In this document: positions 10,597 to 20,808 of the stretch, in pieces
Numbering within the stretch: position 1 is the stretch's first letter
Layout: each line of letters begins with the position of its first letter
Source of the DNA: Linum tenue
Taxonomy: Eukaryota > Streptophyta > Magnoliopsida > Malpighiales > Linaceae
Direction: 5' to 3'
Assembly (NCBI GenBank): GCA_946122785.1
Contig: CAMGYJ010000008.1
Coordinates: 53,454,963 to 53,518,962, forward strand
Length of the DNA stretch: 64,000 nt
Notes under the pieces: generated by a model
What the model was told of the DNA's origin: nothing
What the model saw: the letters and a program-made list of their open reading frames with translations, nothing else
Database searches by the model: none
Made by a program: the position numbers and the translations under genes

Positions 10597-12709
10597 TGTA
10601 ACACCCTAACCCGGACGGGTACTACTTTTACTAAAATGCCCTTGATAAATAAAATACTCAAATCTGAAATTGCCACGGGAAAATTTTCATAAATAAAATA
10701 CTGAAAACACACACTTGTAGTTCAAAGCAAAGCCCTAACATGTGGGCAAATTAAACTCAAACTTTAAAATCTCAATCTGATCTCCAGTCTATACTCATAA
10801 TCATAAAATGAAATTAACTAGGTAGTCTCTTTCGTTGCTGCTACTGAAAATCTTAACTAGGCATCCTCCGTGATGCTTGCACTACCCTTCTCTAGCTGGC
10901 TGCCCTCGAACTTTTCCTCTCGAACTCGCTGCTCTCTAACTGCTCCTCTAGCTAGCTGTTACCGATCTGGTTCTAGCTCATTCCCTTTCTAAGGCCTGGT
11001 GAGTGAGATGGGGTCAGTCTACGCCCTTACGCTTTAATAATTCTAATACTTAAGTACTTTACTTAAACACTTAACTTTAACTAGTGGAAGTTGTTTGTAC
11101 TTCCAATCTTAAAATCTTAACACTTAAACTTTGAGGGAGTTGAAGTTACTCTCCTCACTTAAAGCTCAAATCTTGACTTAAATACTTGACTGATACGGGG
11201 ATCCCTCACTAGCAAGTCTGGTTGCCAACTCATACATATGAGAAGCCATCCATGCTTTCCTTAAACTTAAACTTAGTTAGGGGAGTCGTAACGATTCATC
11301 CCCCTAACATCTTAAACTTATTGTGGTGGCTCTTCACCACGATTCTCAAGAGCATAACTGATGCTCAACTTAAATATCTCAAGAGCATAACTGCTGCTCT
11401 GTCTCAAATATCTCAAAAGGCAACGGACTAGCGCTAGTGACTAAAAACATTTAAAACAACTTCACCTTCTTGAAGGTGAGTTACTTCTTAAAAAGAACTT
11501 GTTTCTTAAACTTTAACCATAGCTCAAACATAACGCTTTAAGGTAAATAGCATAAAATCACCTTAAATAGCACAAAATCACCTCAAATCATAGCTCAAGC
11601 AAAGCACAAATAAGAAATCATAAATATAAGCAAGCAACGGGAACCAATTCGCTAAAATACTCAAAATCTTAATACTTAAAAGAATACGCAAGGCGTAGAA
11701 TCTACCCCTTTACACTCACTTTATTAGTAAATTTGGATTGACCTCAACTCTGTACATGTAGTTCCAACTCTTTGCTTTAAGTGCACAGGCTACGAAATCT
11801 CCATCCATCTAAAGCACAAACGAAAGCCACATTGCCCTTCTGAGGCTGGAACGTATCCTCCTCATCATCTTCCACAAACTCGAGATTCTCATCTCCCACT
11901 TCACCAAACTGACTAGCAAGCCTCGAATCAACATCAGACAAATACTTCTCATACTTGTATCCACTCATAATCCCATTAACCTCATGAACTATCCTCAACA
12001 ACCTTGTATAAGCTTCCATGCGAGTCAACTCTAGCTCACTAATCAACCTATCCAGCTTATTAAGCACCGGGCAGGGAGTTAGCTTCTCAATCCAAGCTTG
12101 GCGGAGAACAGCATGAATCTGGATATGAAGACCTTCCACCGCATCCACCAAAACCAACGCGCCATCGCTCAACCTAGTTGCGGTGGAAACCTCATTGCAG
12201 AAGTCCATGCGTCCCGGGGAATCGATTAGGTAAATCGAACAATAACGGAATTTCAGAGCTATCGAGGAACTCTTCATGGTTATGGTTCTTCTCTGCTCCT
12301 CGTCTAGGAAATCCATGAACCGGAGCTTCCCGGCCATTTTCGGATGGAGCAGGCCGCCACCAGTCTCGGCGATTAAGTGGTCGGAGGGCAGAGGTTATGA
12401 GTTTAGGTTTTCAGGGTTTTGAGAGGAGAGACCGACAAAGGGGAGGGGAAAGCGACGGAAAATTAAGTGCAGCCTTAGGGTAATTTGGGTTAGCTTAGGT
12501 TTAATTGACCCATGGAATTTTGGGAATTTGACAATTTTGGGTGAGTTTATACGAAACTCAGTTAACGTCCATAATTTTCTCACTTCATGTCGAAATTCGA
12601 CACCGTTTGAACTATTAGTTCATATTTTTAATCCTTATCGATAATACAGTGGAACTTAACCCAAGGGTATAATAATCATTTTGACTTTTGGGAAGAGCGG
12701 GGTGTAACA
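10597..12709 (-). repeat. 3' LTR of element F
   Basis: On the + strand it starts TGTAACACCCTAACCCGG and ends GGGGTGTAACA. It is near-identical (by eye mid-90s percent) to 16154-18246 over its whole length, with scattered substitutions and a few short indels (for example an extra segment near 11550-11580). It carries the EFL1 fragment at 11777-12395. Direct repeats of ctcaagagcataactg and aaatatctcaa occur at 11345-11415. Confidence 0.88.
11777..12395 (-). pseudogene. EFL1: Captured fragment of EF-2-like GTPase EFL1 (copy 1, in 3' LTR)
   Basis: The 186-codon minus frame (12337-11777) matches the GTPase domain of elongation factor-like GTPase 1, the cytosolic enzyme that with SBDS releases eIF6 from pre-60S ribosomes. 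Visible motifs are DEEQRRTITMKSSSIALK (switch I/G2 region), LIDSPGRMDF (G3; the usual His of DSPGH is Arg here), ARLSDGALVLVDAVEG with one change, VLNKLD (G4), and SDVDSRLAS and EDDEEDTFQPQKGNV further on. Upstream of the ATG the homology continues in frame for about 15 codons (LIAETGGGLLHPK) and then breaks, so the P-loop is missing. Homology ends soon after ALDGW. The full protein is about 1000 residues. It is a truncated gene copy on the element's own sense strand, not a working gene. Confidence 0.85.
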
Positions 12710-12747
12710 TTTCTTCCACCCTTATAAAAATTTCGTCCCCGAAATTT
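12710..12747 (-). other. Polypurine tract of element F
   Basis: The minus strand reads aaatttcggggacgaaattt, then ttataagggtggaagaaa directly before the LTR start TGTTACACCCC. A purine-rich tract with this dyad-like motif is typical of Tekay/Del-type chromoviruses and sets the plus-strand primer at the 3' LTR. Confidence 0.75.
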
Positions 12748-15700
12748 GATCGAACCCATCCTTTCATACTCCTCATTCTTGTGCTTCTTTGGCTCAAGAT
12801 TTCTCTCTTTCTATATGAACTTCAATGGCGTGCCCTTATCTTGTTTTGAATATCTTACAATAGTTCTTATATGTACTCTTGACCAAAACATATATTCTCA
12901 TCTAGCTTGGTAGCATCGAATAGGTTTGAGTGACTCATTGCCCTTTTCAAAATTTTCCAACTTGGGCCCAGGGTGTGATGGGACAAAATTTCGGCTCAAT
13001 TTATTTGGTCCAACTGATTCAGTACTTGATGTTGAACATATTGAAGTCGAGGTATCACATTTCCTCCCCACTTATAGAATTTTTGCCATCAAAATTTGTC
13101 CACTGTGATTACCCTAAGCATCGCTTGTGGTAATCCTTTTCACTTCGCGGATTGTTATTTCCTTTAACTTATACGACATGACCTAAAATCCTTCTCTCCA
13201 TTCCCTGCAACTTCAATGTTGTTGTGGCTTCTTAACCCCACACATTACCTCGGCTGCACCTTGTACATATATAGGAACGATAACTATCCATTGTTCTGTA
13301 CATGAGAAGTTAATGCCCCTCTCCAATCCCAAGGTCACTGATGGCGGTTTATCCTCCATCTAGTAAGGTGGTAACACTCTATTAACGTAACTCTCGTCTG
13401 GGGTTGACCTCATAGGTGACCTAGGACATTGTACCTCCTAACTTTGTATCTCTTACTTTCTTCTTTGATGCTTCGTCTTATCCTTTAAACCATAAACTGA
13501 GTGGTCATCTCCTCGTTACTTCTCGCTTAACTATGAAACCTCATATTACAGATTTTACTTTCTGTATGCATTAGAGGCATCCTTTGCATCTTTCTCTAGC
13601 TTGCGATCAACCTTATGAACCATTTCAAGAATCATGATACTCCCTCTGGCTTACTTGCTCACTCCTAGCGCCTAACTTAGCACTTCCTTATAGCTGATTG
13701 AATTTGATGTTCTTGTAATATCTGTTCTGCCACTCTTAGACCCTAGCTGAAACTCCTCGTACGGTTTCCCCGTCCAATAAAGTTTTACCCGAGAGTTTGA
13801 CACCTTTCACCAACATAGGCGATCTTGGTTTCACTTTGGGGTATCCTAGCCGGTTCCCTAAACTCATATCCCTCTTACTTCTTTACTCATGACTCTTCTT
13901 CTTGATGTTCCTTTCTAGTTCTAGATGTCCCTTGTTCTTGATGTAGTCCTCTAGGTCCCTATTTTCTCTTCTCACTCATGTACCATGATAGATAAGGTTC
14001 TCCCTTCGACTATTCCCGACGATCATGATTCCACCTTAAAAATTGACTGAAATATCTCGATGGACTTCCTATGGATCGGTTGTTCTCTACTTGGTGATCA
14101 ACCTAATGCTTTCTTGTTGTCTGTTGTACTCCTGCTTCCGCCCGTCTTAACTATCTTCCTTGACGCATACATCGCCAGGTTGATGCCAACCATTTTCTTT
14201 CTATAACTTCCCATGGTGTTTTTCTTGCTTCTCTACTTTTACTACCACCAAACTACAACTCTTCTATTGTTGCTTGTACTATATTTGGTCACCAACCTCT
14301 GTTGAGTATCTTCTCGTTGTTGTTTTAGGTCACAACTTCCAATGGTGGCTTGCCCTTGGTAACCTTTAACATAACTCATTCCATGTCTCTTTTGTTGATC
14401 GATCTTGTACATAAACTTAGTCTCTTAGTTAGGATTCTTAGTGGCTTAACTAAGCGTGCATGTTTCATCCTTACTAGCTGTCCCTGCTGGAGCCCTCCTA
14501 CTATCCCGCCCCCACTCGGAGTGGGGCACCTTGGATAAGGTAACTTCTCTTTTCCCCTTCTCTATAATGCTTTTCCTCATCGTACTCCATTATGCATTTT
14601 CTTGAACCTGAGTCACCTACACATATTCTCAATCCTTCATCGAAACTTCCATGTGCTTCCTCGAATTCTCTGCCATTCACTAGAACATTTATTGAATGTT
14701 CCACTTACTTGTCTATACTCGGTTGGCTTAATGACTTACTCTATAGCTAGTTCCGAGACTTCAGCTCTTATCCCTCTAGTTCGAACTTAGTAGAGAGTTT
14801 CCTCCTTCTGTCACCCCTCATGTACCCTAGGAGGCTAGGTGCTCCCTCGATTTAGGAGAGGACAATCCCATAACAGATCATCGTGAACTCTTGCATTCCC
14901 CTTTCAACGGTCCCAACGACCTCCTGACCTTTCATGATTTGGGTAGTTTGTAGGGTCGCTAATATCCTCTTTCTAGCTCCGTGTTGACTTAGTATTCAAC
15001 TCAAGCATTGCTGAAAATTGGTTCACTATTCGTACTGCCATTTACTAGCTAACTGTTATTCCCTCTCACATTCCATATCTTTTCTTACTTATTGACTCCC
15101 CGCTGTCTTCTACATGGCATGCTTTAGACTTTGGTGGAACTTCCCTCCACATCTCATCCAATGGTGGTCGTACTAAAACCATAACTTGTCCTCTACATCA
15201 TTTATCTCGTTGCTTGTCTTGTTTCTTTTAAAGGCTTGTCATCGGCCTAACTCCCCGGGGTCATGTACCCTCTTCTGTAGTGACGTAGTTTATGTATAAG
15301 GGTTCCTTAGTCGTCATATGTAAATGACCATGTCTCATCTTCGCCTTGACTTATTGACTTCTTGACGTCCTTTCATACTCCTTATAACCTACTTATTTCC
15401 TCATTTACTTCATTTATACTACCCTAGCTTCTCTTGAAGTCTAAGCTTTCCACTGCTCCTTGCCGCTGTGTTGTAATAGAGCCGAGCTGTCGACAACTAA
15501 AACTAGTTGGGGGACTTCTCGTGATACCTTTTCGTTTCTTGGCTCGTTGCCACCTCGCAACTGCTTAGGGTCAAGGGCCCTGAAATCCTCCTTTCATTAT
15601 AGCCACTGCCATCTAGTGATTGTAACTCTTTCTTCGGAGATTTATATTTCTCCCCTTTGTTTGTCTTAGCTTATTAGATCATCCACTTGTTTCCTAGTAG

Positions 15701-16137
15701 TGAAATCCTCGTACTACTCTCTCCACTCCTTCAAAATCCTTGAGGTATTCCCTTTCAATTGACACCTCTTTGCTGGTGTATGGAGTTGAAGTCCTCGCAC
15801 ATTCGATTCTACCTCCACGGACCTTTGCAACGTTCCTCCTTCCTTCTCTAGGTTGATGATGATGATCTGTTTGCTAGTTGCTAATTAGAAAAATCCTCGT
15901 AGTGCTCATTCAACTCCTTCAAATCCTTGTACTTATACCTCGGAATATCCCATTGCGATTGATGCACCTTTTATTAGGACTAAAGTTATTTATCTTAATA
16001 CGATTAGAGTAGACTGGAGATTCTATAAACTCTTAAAAGAAGATCTTGACTCGTTTTCCTTTCCTTTAAAACAAAAGCCTTCAAAGCTGAGACCGATATT
16101 CCAGTATTCCTTAGAGACCAAGGAACAGAGGAAGACC
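12748..16137 (-). other. Internal region of element F, no recognisable coding sequence
   Basis: About 3.4 kb, rich in C and T on the + strand (purine-rich on the element's sense strand). Frames longer than about 60 codons are absent except a few unrelated ones (14350-14790, 15460-15669) that show no domain. I saw no RT (F.YxDD-like), protease or integrase motif in any frame. This fits a non-autonomous element keeping only primer site, polypurine tract and LTRs, or a heavily decayed gag-pol. Confidence 0.55.
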
Positions 16138-16150
16138 GGCTCTGATACCA
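16138..16150 (-). other. Primer binding site of element F (initiator tRNA-Met)
   Basis: The + strand reads ggctctgatacca, the 3' end of plant initiator tRNA-Met including CCA. On the minus strand this gives TGGTATCAGAGCC, three bases after the end of the 5' LTR. Confidence 0.9.
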
Positions 16151-16153
16151 AAA

Positions 16154-18246
16154 TGTAACACCCTAACCCGGTCAGGTACTACTTTTACTAAAATGCCCTT
16201 GATAAATAAAATACTCAAATCTTAAAATTGCCACGGGAAAATTTTCATAAATAAAATACTGAAAACACACACTTGTAGTTCAAAGCAAAGTCCTAACATG
16301 TGGGCAAATTAAACTCAAACTTTAAAATCTCAATCTGATCTCCAGTCTATACTCATAATCATAAAATGAAATTAACTAGGTAGTCTCTGTCGTTGCTGCT
16401 ACTGAAAATCTTAACTAGGCATCCTCCGTGACGCTTGCACTATCCTTCTCTAGCTGGCTGCCCTCGAACTTTTCCTCTCGAACACGCTGCTCTCTAACTG
16501 CTCATCTAGCTAGCTGTTACCGATCTGGTTCAAGCTCATTCCCTTTCTAAGGCCTGGTGAGTGAGATGGGGTCAGTCTACGCCCTTACGTTTTAATAAGT
16601 CTAATACTTGAGTACTTTACTTAAACACTTAACTTTGACTAGTGGAAGTGGTTTGTACTTCCAATCTTAAAATCTTAACCCTTAAACTTTGGGGGAGTTG
16701 AATTTACTCTCCTCTCTTCAAGCTCAAATCTTGACTTAAATACTTGACTGACACGGGGATCCCTCACTAGCTAGTCCCGATGCCAACTCATACGTATGAG
16801 AAGCCATCCAGGCTTTCCTTAAACTTAAACTTAGTTAGGGGAGTCGTAACGATTCATCCTCCTAACATCTTAAACTTATCGTGGTGGCTCTTCACCACGA
16901 TTCTCAAGAGCATAAGTGCTGCTCAACTTAAATATCTCAAGAGCATAACTGCTGCTCTGTCTCAAATATCTCAAAAGGCAACGGACTGGCGCTAGTGACT
17001 AAAAACACTTAAAACGACTTCACCTTCTTGAAGGTGAGTTACTTCTTAAAAAGAACTTGTTTCTTAAACTTTAACCATAGCTCAAACATAACGCTTTAAG
17101 GTAAATAGCACAAAATCACCTCAAATCATAGCTCAAGCAAAGCACAAATAAGCAATCATAAATATAAGCAAGCAACGGGAACCAATTCGCTAAAATACTC
17201 AAAATCTTAATACTTAAAAGAATACGTAAGGCGTAGAATCTACCCTTTACACTCACCTTATTAGTAAATTTGGATTGACCTCAACTGAGGACATGCCGTT
17301 CCAAATCTTTGTTTTAAGTGCACAGGCTACAAAATCTCCATCCATCTAAAGCACAAACGAAAGCCACATTGCCCTTCTGAGGCTGGAACGTATCCTCCTC
17401 ATCATCTTCCACAAACTCGAGATTCTAATCTCCCACTTCACCAAACTGACTAGCAAGCCTCGAATCAACATCAGACAAATACTTCTCAGACTTGTATCCA
17501 CTCATAATCCCATTAACCTCATGAACTATCATCAACAACCTTGTATAAGCTTCCATGGGAGTCACCTCTAGCTCACTAATCACCCTATCCAGCTTATTAA
17601 GCACCATGCAGGGAGTTAGCTTCTCAATCCAAGCTTGGCTGAGAACAGCATGAGTCTGGATATGAACACCTTCCACCGCATCCACCAAAACCAACGCGCC
17701 GTCGCTCAACCTAGCTGCGGTGGAAACCTCGCTGCAGAAGTCCATGCATCCCGGGGAATCGATTAGGTTAATCGAACAATCACAGAATTTCAGAGCTATC
17801 GAGGAGCTCTTCATGGTTATGGCTCTCCTCTGCTCCTCGTCTAGGAAATCCATGAACCGGAGCTTCCCGACCATTTTCGGATGGAGCAGGCCGTCGCCAG
17901 TCTCGGCGATTAAGTGGTCGGAGGGCAGAGGTTATGAGTTTAGGTTTTCAGGGTTTAGAGAGGAGAGACCGACAAAGGGGAGGGGGAAAGCGGCGGAAAA
18001 TTAAGTGCAGCCTTAGGGTAATTTGGGTTAGCTTAGGTTTAATTGACCCAGGAATTTTGGGAATTTGACAATTTTGGGTGAGTTTATACGAAACTCAGTT
18101 AACGTCCATAATTTTCTCACTTCATGTCGAAACTCGACACAGTTTGAACTATTAGCTCACATTTTTAATCCTCATCGATACTACGGTGGAAATTGACCCA
18201 AGGGTATGATAATCACTTTGACTTTTGGGAAGATCAGGGTTTAACA
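16154..18246 (-). repeat. 5' LTR of element F
   Basis: The partner of 10597-12709. It ends on the + strand with ATCAGGGTTTAACA where the other copy has GCGGGGTGTAACA. It contains EFL1 copy 2 at about 17330-17935, roughly 0.3 kb from its transcriptional 5' end, presumably in U3. Confidence 0.88.
17330..17935 (-). pseudogene. EFL1: Captured fragment of EFL1 (copy 2, in 5' LTR)
   Basis: The same segment of the EFL1 GTPase domain as copy 1, read on the minus strand. The open stretch 17874-17425 encodes RFMDFLDEEQRRAITMKSSS ... LIDSPGCMDF ... VLNKLDR ... SDVDSRLAS and then stops: copy 1 has GAT GAG AAT where this copy has GAT TAG AAT (stop at 17425-17427). Homology continues past the stop. The G3 His is Cys here and Arg in copy 1. 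Other residues (RRAIT, STAARLSDG, HIQTHAV) look closer to the ancestral protein than copy 1, so the two copies have decayed independently since insertion. No P-loop is present. Confidence 0.85.
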
Positions 18247-18251
18247 AGGGT

Positions 18252-18520
18252 GTTCTTGAATCTCTCCCAAGTGTCGTAGAGAGTTTCAGAGACTTCTTGG
18301 CGATAGGCAAGAATGTCGTTTCTCAGCTTCGCCGTCTTGCTAGATGGGAAAATTTTGGCCAAGAAATTTTCAGCCAAACAGTCCCACGTTGTGATAGACT
18401 ATTTTGGTTGATAGTTAAGCCAATCTCGTGCATAATCGAACATTGTTCGATTGTTAACTTCAACCATTTCATCAACCATTGTGTGGCTGCGCTTGTTGTC
18501 CTCTCATTCGTTGAAGAAAT
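18252..18520 (-). pseudogene. Central gag segment of element C
   Basis: On the minus strand the segment from about 18430 down to 18252 encodes SITTWDCLAENFLAKIFPSS followed by KTAKLRNDILAYRQEVSETLYDTWERFKN in short runs, a clear Retrotrans_gag domain of Athila/Gypsy type (SITTWDELA.KFL.KFFP.SKT..LR..I..F.Q...E.L.EAWERFK). A TAG interrupts the run before SITTW, and the N-terminal gag expected upstream is largely deleted or out of frame by 18520. The frame ends at the insertion point of element F and resumes at 10591. Confidence 0.78.
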
Positions 18521-18696
18521 GTTCTCTCGATCTCGGGATTAAGGTCGAATGCTCCACGTGGGTGGTTTCGGGTTATGCACTATTTCAAGTACAAAGACAA
18601 GAACAACCCTTAAAACAAACAAGCAGGGTAGAACAAGTAACAAGAAAAATAAGGCGACTAAATTAATAGTTCAAAGCTTTTTCTAATAACTTAGTT

Positions 18697-18713
18697 CCCC
18701 GACAACGAAGCCA
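18697..18713 (-). other. Primer binding site of element C (degenerate tRNA-Asp)
   Basis: The + strand reads ccccgacaacgaagcca against the tRNA-Asp 3' end CCCCGGCAACGGCGCCA (14 of 17). It lies six bases inside the LTR end at 18720. Confidence 0.75.
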
Positions 18714-18719
18714 AAAACT

Positions 18720-20504
18720 TGATCGCCTGTAACTAACACATTAAAAATAGGCAAGGGTACCTATAGCTCTAGGGCAGTATAGCAGGAAGCAAGGTCGTAT
18801 CCACAGAGACTATGTACAAGTACTTGGCTTTTACCTATTATTTAGTCAATAATTTTTAATGATTCTGCTTAGATATAAAAGCACATGCAATGATAAAGCA
18901 CAATAGAATAGTTTTCAAAGTAAAACCAAATGGAGAAGGTGGTTTCCTGGAAATGAATTCCCCTAATATGCATTTTACAAACAAGTTGAATTTATCTTAG
19001 ATGAGTGTTCTTATCTTAGACCGTGAAAAATTCCCAATTTAGTGTTAACCCGTTTGCACATGTATTATCACCATATCGACTTAAGAATCAAGTGAAATCG
19101 TGGTTGACAAGACTCTTAAACCAAAGCATTAACATGACTTGTAAATTTCCGTATTAAGTTTTTAACCTAATTCAGAGGAACTACGTGACCCCATCGTCGG
19201 TGGCTTTGTTCAGTTCCTCCTTTACACAAGAGATCTAACATGGAAAATTACCTCACAATCTCATTTACATGTATAAGAAAAAATATACAATAGACGAGTA
19301 CTATTGATACTTGCACATGATAAGTCGAGAAAATATCGTAAGAAAAAGAACAACACGTCTATATCAAAGATACCACTCAGTCCATCTAAAACATATTAGG
19401 GTTCATCAATTCCAGAACAACTAGAAGATTAATCGAGGATGATGAGATTTAGTAAGATGAAGGTTGAGAAAATTACCATGATGACGACAATGAAGAACGA
19501 AGGGTCGAGAATACGGTGTATATATTGAATTAATAGATTACACCTAGCAAACATCCGACGGAGAATAATCGTTGGGCGAAGACGGTGCAAAACGACCAAT
19601 CTACGACTACAAATGAATATCAAAACCCCACATAATAGATGTTTACTTTGGTACTCTCAATAACGCAATATACCATGGTATTCTCAAATACGAACATGAA
19701 CTTGAGAACCACGACGGATGAACTACAAGATATGACTAACGAAATGAAAAGTAGTAACAAGAGTTTGAAATGGAAGTGGAGAGAATCTCGGCTAACTTCA
19801 AACACAAGAAAGGTAGAACAAAGTATAAAAGTAGGGTATGTTTTGTGTTGTTTCTTCTCTTGCAAGCTTCTATTTATAGGCAGAAGCAACACAAACGCGG
19901 TCAAGGAACACGTTAGTGTTCCAGGCCATGTTCGTAGTTGGTCGAACAATCCATGCAGACAGCGTTTTAGAGAATGTTTCTCATCGTGTTCGAAAGCGTG
20001 ATGACCCATCTCTGGTAGGCTCCCACCTGTTTCCGTACATTCCCTCCTATTTGCTTTAAAATCACCGCCAAATTATTCGCCGGGTGGTAGGTGAACCTAC
20101 TTCAATATTAGGCAAGTCCGTGGCCTTGGCTAGCGTTCAGATTGCCCCCCCCCCTTTTGCTAGGCGCCTAACCCATGAACAGGATGAAGAACTGGGAACC
20201 TAGTCAATCATTCCACAAACTACATCTACTACTTGGAGCCTGGCCCTTAGCCTCGATCGACTAACGGGGAGCCTAGTCCGTCGCCCTAGTTTTTGCCATT
20301 TATGGTAGGTGTGCCCCGTTACCAAGATAAATGACTGGGCGCCTAGTCAATCCTCAAACTGTGCCTGCTATTTAATTCGTCTTTGGTCTAGAGCCTACAC
20401 CTTGGCCTCGATCGAATGATAGGGTGCCTGGTTCATCGTCTCAATTATTATTTATGATAGGCGCGCTTGTAGTTACGTGGTCGACCTCCTGCCCCCAAGC
20501 AGCC
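18720..20504 (-). repeat. 5' LTR of element C (outer end approximate)
   Basis: It starts (+ strand) TGATCGCCTGTAAC next to the primer site. Bases 18780-19850 align with 6132-7240. A minus-strand TATA box (cctataaatagaag) lies at 19866-19882, and the same motif occurs in the related LTR at 63650-63663. Upstream of it (19880-20000) are aacacg/cgtgtt words. The U3 end is placed at about 20504 because Tat-type coding similarity begins there; that boundary is an inference. Confidence 0.6.
20190..20470. repeat. Imperfect tandem repeat, about 140-bp unit x2
   Basis: Copy 1 (from about 20190) and copy 2 (from about 20330) share gactgggNNcctagtcaatc, tcgatcgaNtgaNagggtgcctggt-like and tttatgNtaggNgNgcc segments in the same order. 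They lie in the presumed U3 of the element C 5' LTR. A C10 run occurs at 20145-20154. Confidence 0.6.
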
Positions 20505-20808
20505 GAGATTTTTTCAATTTCAAATTTCAAACCTGTGAAGCGCTGTCTCTGGTGCTATGTAGGGCATCTCCGTCGCATTCGGCGCAAAGAGCTCGCCAAA
20601 TTCTCGCTACACGACAATCAACCGTTCCATCATTTCTGTGGGTTCCTGTGAGGACACCTTTACTTGCCTCTCGGGGTGCCCCTCTTCTAAAGAACCCAAA
20701 AGATCTTCGTCAGCAGCCTTTGTGCGTCTCGCCTCTTATGGCACAATGTCTACTACATTAATTCTTTTGTCCTTAATCAGACGCCTACTCCTTGACTCCG
20801 TAGCATAG
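20505..20808 (-). pseudogene. Tat-type pol segment between protease and RT
   Basis: The minus translation from 20808 contains TKAADEDLLGSLEEGHPERQ and then EMMERLIVV, stop, REFGELFAPNATEMPYIAPE, TALHRFEI. This fits the linker and RT entry of Tat/Ogre elements (L..N.DVFAW...DMPGI.PE...H.L). Two in-frame stops are present and similarity ends near 20505. Confidence 0.6.

Larger units (their letters stand above)
10597..18246 (-). mobile_element. LTR retrotransposon F with host EFL1 fragment in its LTRs
   Basis: Two 2.1-kb LTRs (10597-12709 and 16154-18246) surround 3.4 kb of non-coding DNA. On the minus strand the LTRs begin TGTTA and end TTACA; a tRNA-iMet primer site follows the 5' LTR (16138-16150), and a polypurine tract with the Gypsy chromovirus-like motif tttcggggacgaaattt precedes the 3' LTR (12710-12747). 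Flanks are ATGGT (10592-10596) and AGGGT (18247-18251), a 4/5 match as expected for an old 5-bp target duplication. No gag, protease, RT or integrase is recognisable, so this is a large non-autonomous (LARD-like) element. Removing it brings the two halves of the element C gag into register. Confidence 0.85.
6132..20504 (-). mobile_element. Athila-type Ty3/Gypsy element C, minus strand, split by element F
   Basis: Two related LTRs (6132-7465 and 18720-about 20504) flank, in minus orientation, a tRNA-Asp-like primer site (18697-18713), gag (18520-18252, continued at 10591-9556), an aspartic protease (9420-9040), the conserved hairpin block (8586-8565), the CATTGAGG block (8373-8339) and an untranslated tail. 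Element F interrupts gag at 10597-18246. There is no reverse transcriptase or integrase: protease is followed within 0.5 kb by the hairpin block. All coding parts carry stops and frameshifts. Outer ends are approximate and no target duplication was identified. Confidence 0.75.

Noticed and set aside
11777..12337. EFL1 frame as a functional GTPase gene
   Set aside because: Lacks the P-loop, has a changed G3 His, covers a fifth or less of the family length and lies in an LTR.
19639..20009. Frames of 120-129 codons on both strands
   Set aside because: They lie in the element C 5' LTR around its TATA box; no domain.
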